The notes beneath the pieces were generated by a model. The model did no database searches and had not been told where the DNA came from. It saw only the letters and a list, made by a program, of their open reading frames with translations. From Kiloniellaceae bacterium (GTDB lineage: Bacteria; Pseudomonadota; Alphaproteobacteria; Kiloniellales; Kiloniellaceae), in the NCBI GenBank assembly GCA_028280915.1, contig JANQKX010000176.1:1-11901 (forward strand): a stretch of DNA of 11,901 nucleotides. Reading direction: 5' to 3'. Both the position numbers and the translations under genes were made by a program. This document shows positions 7,870 through 11,901 of the stretch, piece by piece. Position 1 is the first letter of the stretch, and every line of letters starts with the position of its first letter.

Positions 7870-8679
7870 CTAACCGGCCTGTCGCGCCGGGGCGGCCAGC
7901 AGGGCGCGGGTGGCCGCGGTCACGTCGTCCTGGCGCATGAGGGATTCGCCGATCAAGAAGCACGACGCGCCGCAGGCCGCCATGCGGGCCAGATCCTCAG
8001 GGCTGTAAAGACCGCTTTCGGAAACCAGGATGCGGTCATCGGGTATGCGGGCCGCCAAGGTCTCGGTCGTTGCCAAATCCACGCTCAGGGTCTTGAGATT
8101 GCGGTTGTTGATGCCGATCAAGGGCGAGGCGAGGCTCAGGGCCCGGTCTAACTCGTCCCCGTCGTGGACCTCCACCAGAACGTCCATACCCAGTTCCACG
8201 GCGAGTTGCTCCAACTCGGCCGCTTGATCGTCGCCGAGGGCGGCCATGATCAAGAGCACGCAATCGGCGCCGAGCAGGCGGGATTCAAAGATCTGATAGG
8301 GCTCCAGCATGAAGTCCTTGCGCAGGCAGGGCAGCTCCACCGCCCCACGGGCCGCGACCAGATAATCGTCGGCGCCCTGGAAGTACTTTTCATCGGTCAG
8401 GATCGAAAGACAGGACGCACCGCCTTGGGCATAGGCCCGGGCCAGGCTGGGCGGGTCGAAATCGGCGCGGATCAGGCCCTTGCTGGGCGAGGCTTTTTTG
8501 ATTTCGCAGATCAGGCCGTGGCGACCGGCGGCATTGTGTTGGCGCAAGGCGTCGATGAAACCGCGGGGCGGGGGCGCTTCCGCCAGGCGAGCTTTTAGAT
8601 CCGCCAGGGGCCTGGCCGCTTTGCGGGCCGCGACGAAGTCGCGCTTATGGGCGCAGATTTTGGTCAGGACATCGCTCAT
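7870..8679 (-). CDS. trpC: Indole-3-glycerol phosphate synthase
   Basis: TrpC closes the ring of carboxyphenylamino-deoxyribulose phosphate to give indole-3-glycerol phosphate in tryptophan synthesis. It is a monofunctional TIM barrel of 269 residues, not the TrpC-TrpF fusion of enterobacteria. Visible active-site positions are Glu59 and Lys61 in CEIKKASPSKG, Lys121 in CLRKDF, Glu170 in VEVHD, INNRNL (190-195) and SESG (220-223). Its ATG overlaps the trpD stop as ATGA, a strong sign of coupled translation. It is followed after 28 bp by moaC. trpF, trpB and trpA are elsewhere. Confidence 0.98.
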   Translation of the reverse strand: MSDVLTKICAHKRDFVAARKAARPLADLKARLAEAPPPRGFIDALRQHNAAGRHGLICEIKKASPSKGLIRADFDPPSLARAYAQGGASCLSILTDEKYFQGADDYLVAARGAVELPCLRKDFMLEPYQIFESRLLGADCVLLIMAALGDDQAAELEQLAVELGMDVLVEVHDGDELDRALSLASPLIGINNRNLKTLSVDLATTETLAARIPDDRILVSESGLYSPEDLARMAACGASCFLIGESLMRQDDVTAATRALLAAPARQAG

Positions 8680-9713
8680 GACGCGGCCTCCGCTTTGGTG
8701 GCCTGGATCAATTGGTCCAGGACCGCCTTGGCACGGCCGCTATCGATGGCGTCCCGGGCCAGGGAGACACCGGCGGTCAGATCCTCGACCTTGCCGGCTA
8801 CCAGCAAGGCCGCGGCGGAAGCCAAGAGGACCATGTTCAGGTAAGCGCCGGGCGCGCCGTTCAGAACGTCCAAGAGGGCTTGGGCATTGTGGTCCCGATC
8901 GCCCCCTTTCAGATCCGCGAAGCTGTCCCGCGGCACCCCGGCCTCTTCAGGGGTCACTTGGAAGGTGCTGACCTTGCCGTCCTTCAATTCGGCCACCACC
9001 GAAGGTCCGGTGGTGGAGAGTTCGTCCATGCCGTCGGCGCCATGCACCACCCAGGCCCGCTCGTGGCCCAGATCGGCCAGCACCTGGGCCAGGGGTTCCA
9101 CCCAGGTGGGCGAAAACACGCCGATCATCTGGCGCCGTACCCGGGCCGGATTGCACAAGGGGCCGAGCAAATTGAACAGGGTTCGTGTCCCCAGCTCCAC
9201 CCGGGTCGGCCCCACATGGCGCATGGCGCTGTGAAAGCGGGGCGCCATCAAAAAGCAGGTTCCCACCTCGCGCAAGGCGGCCTCCATCACCGGGGTTTCC
9301 GCTTCAATGTTGACTCCGATGGCGGCCAAGACGTCGGCGGCGCCGGTTTTGGAGGAGAGCGCCCGGTTGCCGTGCTTGGCCACGGGCACGCCGCAAGCGG
9401 CCACGACGAATTGGGAGGCCGTGGAGATGTTGTACGTGCCGGTGGCGTCGCCGCCGGTGCCGCACAGATCGATGGCATCGGGCGGCGCGGTGATGCCGGT
9501 CATCTTGCCCCGCATGGCCCGGGCGGCGCCGGTGATTTCCTCCACCGTTTCGCCGCGCACCCGCAAGGCCATCAAAAAGCCGCCCACTTGCGACGGGGTG
9601 GCATCGCCGGACATCATGATGTCGAAGGCGCGCTCGGCCTCGCTTTGGGACAGAGGCCGGCCCTCGGCCGCGACGGCGAGATAGGATTTAAGATTGGGTG
9701 TTTCACTGTCCAT
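8676..9713 (-). CDS. trpD: Anthranilate phosphoribosyltransferase
   Basis: TrpD transfers the phosphoribosyl group of PRPP to anthranilate, the second committed step of tryptophan synthesis. The 345-residue protein has the standard length for a stand-alone enzyme. PRPP and anthranilate sites are clear: DLCGTGGD (82-89), NISTAS (95-100), KHGNRALSSKTGAADVLAA (113-131) and NLLGPLCNPA (181-190). The start ATG has GAGGA about 10 bases upstream, a rather long spacing. It lies 100 bp downstream of trpG and overlaps trpC by 4 bp. The gap before it carries an inverted repeat that could affect relative expression of trpG and trpD. Confidence 0.98.
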   Translation of the reverse strand: MDSETPNLKSYLAVAAEGRPLSQSEAERAFDIMMSGDATPSQVGGFLMALRVRGETVEEITGAARAMRGKMTGITAPPDAIDLCGTGGDATGTYNISTASQFVVAACGVPVAKHGNRALSSKTGAADVLAAIGVNIEAETPVMEAALREVGTCFLMAPRFHSAMRHVGPTRVELGTRTLFNLLGPLCNPARVRRQMIGVFSPTWVEPLAQVLADLGHERAWVVHGADGMDELSTTGPSVVAELKDGKVSTFQVTPEEAGVPRDSFADLKGGDRDHNAQALLDVLNGAPGAYLNMVLLASAAALLVAGKVEDLTAGVSLARDAIDSGRAKAVLDQLIQATKAEAAS

Positions 9714-9733
9714 CTGGAAAAATCCTCTGTTTC

Positions 9734-9774
9734 AGGTCCGGCAAAGGAAGGAGTGTTTATGTCAAACCGGACCT
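9734..9774 (-). repeat. Inverted repeat in the trpG-trpD gap
   Basis: AGGTCCGG (9734-9741) and CCGGACCT (9767-9774) are perfect 8-bp arms around a 25-base loop. In the trp message this would fold about 20 bases upstream of the trpD start codon. There is no T run after the downstream arm, so it looks more like an intercistronic processing or stability element than a terminator. The function is unknown. Confidence 0.55.
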
Positions 9775-9813
9775 AAAATGATCAAGGCGTCAAAAGATCG
9801 GTGGCGGCCGCCT

Positions 9814-10446
9814 CTAGTGGGGTTGACCGTTGTGACCTTGACTGTTGTGACCTTGACTGTTGTGACCTTGATTGTTGTGTCCGGCGCTGGTCAGGAAATT
9901 GCGCAGCAGGGCATGACCGTGCTCCGAGGCAATGCTCTCGGGGTGGAACTGCACGCCGTGAATGGGCAGTTCCTTATGTTGCAGGCCCATGATCACGCCG
10001 TCTTCCGTGCGCGCGGTCACTTCCAGGCTATCGGGAAAGCTCTCCGGCTCGATGGTCAGGGAGTGATAGCGCGTGGAGCGCAAGGGGGTGGGCAGGTCGG
10101 CGAAGACTCCTTGGCCTTCGTGATGGACCTGGCTGGTTTTGCCGTGCATGGGCGCCTCGGCGCGCACGATCTTGCCGCCGAAGCTCTGACCGATGGCCTG
10201 GTGCCCCAGGCACACACCCAGGATCGGCAGGCGGCCCGCCGCCTTTTCGATCAGCGCCAAACAGATGCCGGCCCGGTCCGGATCGCAGGGTCCCGGCGAA
10301 ATGACAATGCCTTGCGGGTTCAAGTCCATCACCTCGTCGGCGGTTACCTGGTCGTTACGCTTGACCTCAACGCTGGCGCCCAACTCACCCAGGTAGTGGA
10401 ACAGGTTGTAGGTGAAGCTGTCGTAGTTATCTATCAGCAAAAACAT
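9814..10446 (-). CDS. trpG: Anthranilate synthase glutamine amidotransferase subunit, with repeat tail
   Basis: TrpG hydrolyses glutamine and passes ammonia to TrpE for anthranilate synthesis; the TrpG form may also serve p-aminobenzoate synthesis. The 210 residues start MFLLIDNYDSFTYNL, the canonical N-terminus. The catalytic Cys79 is in GVCLGHQ and the dyad His168/Glu170 is in FHPES. The normal fold ends near residue 185 (HALLRNFL). Beyond it is a 25-residue tail rich in His, Asn, Gly and Gln, made of four GHN units in a five-residue period and ending in QPH, which is unusual for the family. ATG 10446 is chosen by homology and by the promoter at 10502-10529, although the frame stays open 85 codons upstream. 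The Shine-Dalgarno sequence is weak (GGACG 7-8 bases away). trpE, the usual partner, is not adjacent; the upstream neighbour is a divergent outer-membrane gene. Confidence 0.95.
   Translation of the reverse strand: MFLLIDNYDSFTYNLFHYLGELGASVEVKRNDQVTADEVMDLNPQGIVISPGPCDPDRAGICLALIEKAAGRLPILGVCLGHQAIGQSFGGKIVRAEAPMHGKTSQVHHEGQGVFADLPTPLRSTRYHSLTIEPESFPDSLEVTARTEDGVIMGLQHKELPIHGVQFHPESIASEHGHALLRNFLTSAGHNNQGHNSQGHNSQGHNGQPH
9829..9878 (-). repeat. 15-bp tandem repeat inside the trpG 3' end
   Basis: On the plus strand the unit GTTGTGACCTTGACT occurs at 9829-9843 and 9844-9858 exactly, and at 9859-9873 with one change. A partial copy GTTGT follows from 9874. On the coding strand each unit is CAAGGTCACAACAGT, encoding Gln-Gly-His-Asn-Ser. 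The near identity at the nucleotide level points to recent expansion by slippage or unequal exchange. Confidence 0.95.
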
Positions 10447-10465
10447 GGCATTCGTCCAAATTCCT

Positions 10466-10486
10466 GCCGCGCCACAAGAGCGCGGC
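10466..10486 (-). repeat. Hairpin in the trpG leader
   Basis: GCCGCGC (10466-10472) and GCGCGGC (10480-10486) form a perfect 7-bp stem with a 7-base loop. It lies between the predicted transcription start and the trpG start codon, ending 19 bases before the ATG. No U run follows, so it is not a classical attenuator. It could protect the 5' end or tune ribosome access. Confidence 0.55.
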
Positions 10487-10501
10487 CCTTCTTCGAGATT
10501 G

Positions 10502-10529
10502 CTTATATCAGCTTGCCAAGGTCTGTGAA
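10502..10529 (-). promoter_or_regulatory. Probable sigma70-type promoter of the trpG operon
   Basis: On the minus strand TTCACA (10529-10524, 5 of 6 to consensus) is followed after 16 bp by TATAAG (10507-10502, 5 of 6). Transcription would start near 10495, giving a leader of about 49 bases that includes the 7-bp hairpin. No leader peptide with clustered Trp codons fits between this start and trpG. Confidence 0.6.
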
Positions 10530-10572
10530 AGCACATGAAAAACCAGGGTGCGACGTCGGGTCGCAGGGCAAA

Positions 10573-10586
10573 TTGACCTAGATCAA
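10573..10586. promoter_or_regulatory. FNR/FixK-type binding site
   Basis: TTGACCTAGATCAA is an almost perfect dyad matching the FNR/FixK/Anr consensus TTGAT-N4-ATCAA at nine of ten positions; the exception (C for T) is the variant common in FixK sites. Its centre is about 43 bases upstream of a possible rightward transcription start near 10623 (activating class II position). It is about 84 bases upstream of the predicted trpG start (class I position). The regulator and direction are inferred, not shown. Confidence 0.65.
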
Positions 10587-10611
10587 CGTCGCAGGGGGGC
10601 AATGGGTCTTT

Positions 10612-10617
10612 CATCTT
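10612..10617 (+). promoter_or_regulatory. Possible -10 element of an FNR-dependent promoter for the barrel gene
   Basis: CATCTT, in an AT-rich patch (TCATCTTAAA), resembles a -10 element, and the FNR-like dyad lies where a class II activator would replace a -35. It would give the barrel gene a leader of about 235 bases. The hexamer match is weak, and the call rests mainly on spacing. Confidence 0.3.
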
Positions 10618-10653
10618 AAAGTTCGTCAGCTTCGTCCGTTGGTGAGCAAGTAC

Positions 10654-10669
10654 GGAGCCCGAAGGCTCC
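10654..10669 (+). repeat. Tetraloop hairpin in the barrel-gene leader
   Basis: GGAGCC and GGCTCC form a perfect 6-bp stem closed by CGAA on the plus strand. Read on the minus strand the loop is C(UUCG)G, an exceptionally stable tetraloop typical of structured RNA and terminators. Neither strand has a T run after it, so termination is not supported. Confidence 0.6.
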
Positions 10670-10699
10670 CGGGGGATCACTAAACTTCCTTTCCGCAGC

Positions 10700-10728
10700 A
10701 CCGTGACACGATTTCATCGTGGCACGGT
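10700..10728 (+). repeat. Long hairpin in the barrel-gene leader
   Basis: ACCGTGACACGAT (10700-10712) and ATCGTGGCACGGT (10716-10728) pair over 13 positions with one mismatch and a 3-base TTC loop. This is the strongest secondary structure noticed in the window. It is not followed by a T run on either strand. It could be an RNA element in the leader or a protein-binding dyad. Confidence 0.7.
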
Positions 10729-10856
10729 CACGGGTTTACCGGCCTTGCTTGCCCGAAGAGGAGCATTGCGTCCGTGTCCAGCCGGAGCGGCGCAAGACGT
10801 TACCTTGACGCGCGTTTTCTCGGCGTCACACGAGGTTTACTAGGAAGGAAAGTACA

Positions 10857-11873
10857 TTGCCAAAATGCATGGGTCGTGGGGCAGCCTTTGCCCTGTTCTT
10901 GACGCTGGGCGCGGCGGGTGCCGCCTTGGCGGCGGAAAACACGCCGAATGAAGCCTTGGATACTTCGCCGCTTCTCAGTTCCGAAACGGAAGCGCTGGTT
11001 GCTCAGGCAACGGAAGAAGAGTCCAGCGACACCTTCCTGGGGATGGATATCAAGGGATCCCTGGGCGACGACCGGATGAGCCGCTATGTGCCGCCGGTGT
11101 CCAACTTCATCTACAACGAGACTCCCTACATCACCACCGAAGTGGTGCCGATCTACGCCTACCATCGCCTGTCCGACGACTTCATCACCAACGGCGGCCA
11201 CGCCAACGTGGTGGCCGTGCAGGCGCGCCTGGCCATCACCGAGCGCTTGGGCTTCATCGCCACCAAGGACGGCTATACCTGGCTGAACTTCAAGGATGTC
11301 CTGCCCGACACCAGTGGCTGGAACAACATCGCCGCGGGTCTGAAGTATAATTTCATCTCCATTCCCGAAAGCGAGACCTTGGTGACCGGCGGCTTGCGCT
11401 ATGAGATCCCGGTGAACGATATCTCCAGCGGTGGGATCGAGTTGGCCGGTGATGGGGACGGCTTTTTGAACCCCTTCGTCACGGGCGCGACGACCTTCGG
11501 AAAGTTCGGCTTGCAGGCCAGCGTCGGCGCGAACTTCGCCTTGGATTCGGATGTGGATAACTCCTTCGTCCACTATTCGGTGCACGGCGACTATGAGCTC
11601 TTGCCCGGCTTCTTTCCCTTGGTGGAGCTCAACGGCTATACGGCCTTCAACCAGGCGGACCGCTTGACCGGCGCCCTGGGAGACCTGGACGGTGCCGACG
11701 TGTTGAACTTCGGCAGCGATCAGCGGGGCACGACCGTGACCTTGGGCGGCGGCATCCGTTACCGCATCACCGATCACATGCTGTTCGGCCTGAGCGCCGA
11801 AACCGCCATCACCGATAACGATGACAGTGTCTTTGGCACCAGGGTCGTGACGGACTTGACGGTTCATTTTTGA
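10857..11873 (+). CDS. Putative outer-membrane beta-barrel protein of unknown function
   Basis: I do not recognise the family. The 338-residue product starts at TTG 10857, with AGGAAGGAAAG 5-8 bases upstream. The in-frame ATG at 10869 is too far from that sequence but would also keep the signal peptide. Residues 1-26 are a Sec signal (Lys3 and Arg7, hydrophobic core to about 24, cleavage after ALA or LAA). Next is an acidic, Ser/Thr-rich linker (27-62), then a conserved-looking block RMSRYVPPVSNFIYNETPYI. The rest alternates polar and hydrophobic residues in short segments such as NNIAAGLKYNFI, VTGGLRYEI, VTLGGGIRYRI and HMLFGLSAETAI, with Gly/Asp turns. The last residue is Phe after His (VHF), matching the C-terminal signal recognised by the BAM machinery. 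About 10-12 strands are likely. It could be a channel or a structural barrel; the substrate is unknown. The gene stands alone, divergent from trpG. Confidence 0.8.
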   Translation: MPKCMGRGAAFALFLTLGAAGAALAAENTPNEALDTSPLLSSETEALVAQATEEESSDTFLGMDIKGSLGDDRMSRYVPPVSNFIYNETPYITTEVVPIYAYHRLSDDFITNGGHANVVAVQARLAITERLGFIATKDGYTWLNFKDVLPDTSGWNNIAAGLKYNFISIPESETLVTGGLRYEIPVNDISSGGIELAGDGDGFLNPFVTGATTFGKFGLQASVGANFALDSDVDNSFVHYSVHGDYELLPGFFPLVELNGYTAFNQADRLTGALGDLDGADVLNFGSDQRGTTVTLGGGIRYRITDHMLFGLSAETAITDNDDSVFGTRVVTDLTVHF

Positions 11874-11901
11874 CCCATCCCGCGGGTGGCCCCGGCCCAT
11901 G

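Larger units (their letters stand above)
10447..10856. other. Divergent regulatory spacer between trpG and the barrel gene
   Basis: This 410-bp stretch holds no gene that I can support. It contains, from the trpG side, a leader hairpin, the trpG promoter, an FNR/FixK-like palindrome, a possible rightward -10 element, a tetraloop hairpin, a pyrimidine tract and a longer hairpin. Positions 10729-10840 show nothing I recognise; TTGACG at 10805-10810 lacks a good -10 at the proper distance. Confidence 0.7.

Noticed and set aside
9800..9820. GGTGGCGGCCGC followed by TCTAG, resembling a cloning-vector polylinker
   Set aside because: The match is interrupted and short, and the sequence runs without a break into the trpG stop codon and its repeats. 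A NotI-like octamer is unremarkable in GC-rich DNA.
9829..9878. The short tandem repeats as a CRISPR array or iteron origin
   Set aside because: The units are 15 bp, directly abutting, without spacers, in frame and inside the coding sequence of trpG.
10642..10683. A 13-codon GTG frame over the tetraloop hairpin
   Set aside because: It has no Shine-Dalgarno sequence, and its overlap with a stable stem makes a structural role for the DNA more likely.
10447..10701. An 85-residue N-terminal extension of TrpG, or a Trp-containing leader peptide
   Set aside because: The frame is open by chance; homology begins at MFLLIDNYDSF. The predicted promoter lies inside the extension. Its Trp codons are scattered rather than clustered, and no competing hairpin with a U run is present, so trp attenuation is not supported.
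10800..11900. A 366-codon minus-strand frame antisense to the barrel gene
   Set aside because: The plus-strand gene has a signal peptide, a Shine-Dalgarno sequence and a terminal Phe; the antisense product has no recognisable feature and looks like a codon mirror.

Overview
The window is high-GC DNA from an alphaproteobacterium. The gene order trpG-trpD-trpC-moaC-moeA-lexA / comEC / gltX-gltA is, as far as I recall, a conserved housekeeping neighbourhood in alphaproteobacteria. The LexA protein and its GTTC-N7-GTTC operator are also of the alphaproteobacterial kind. A Rhodospirillales-like host is my best guess, from memory of synteny and protein style rather than from a search.

Layout, left to right. 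Positions 1-1238 (minus) hold citrate synthase gltA, cut by the window edge. Positions 1393-2811 (minus) hold glutamyl-tRNA synthetase gltX, with a probable terminator at its 3' end. A divergent spacer (2812-3014) with a perfect palindrome and a hairpin separates gltX from comEC (3015-5192, plus), a DNA-uptake channel without the zinc-hydrolase tail. comEC converges on the SOS repressor lexA (5196-5903, minus) with only 3 bp between the stop codons. The lexA promoter contains a canonical LexA box. Upstream of lexA lies a minus-strand biosynthetic run, in transcription order trpG, trpD, trpC, moaC, moeA. Several junctions overlap (trpD/trpC by 4 bp, moaC/moeA by 1 bp), so it is probably one operon making tryptophan intermediates and molybdopterin cofactor. 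trpE is not in the window. The last gene (10857-11873, plus) is a secreted, probably outer-membrane beta-barrel protein of unknown function, divergent from trpG.

The 410-bp spacer between trpG and this barrel gene is the least ordinary non-coding part. It holds a good sigma70-type promoter for trpG, a near-perfect FNR/FixK-type palindrome (TTGACCTAGATCAA), two stable hairpins, and a pyrimidine tract able to pair with the barrel gene's Shine-Dalgarno sequence. The other oddity is a 25-residue His/Asn/Gly/Gln repeat tail on TrpG, encoded by 15-bp tandem repeats. I see no mobile element, CRISPR array, rRNA, tRNA or defence system. Most of the window is conserved housekeeping DNA, and I do not claim a new system.
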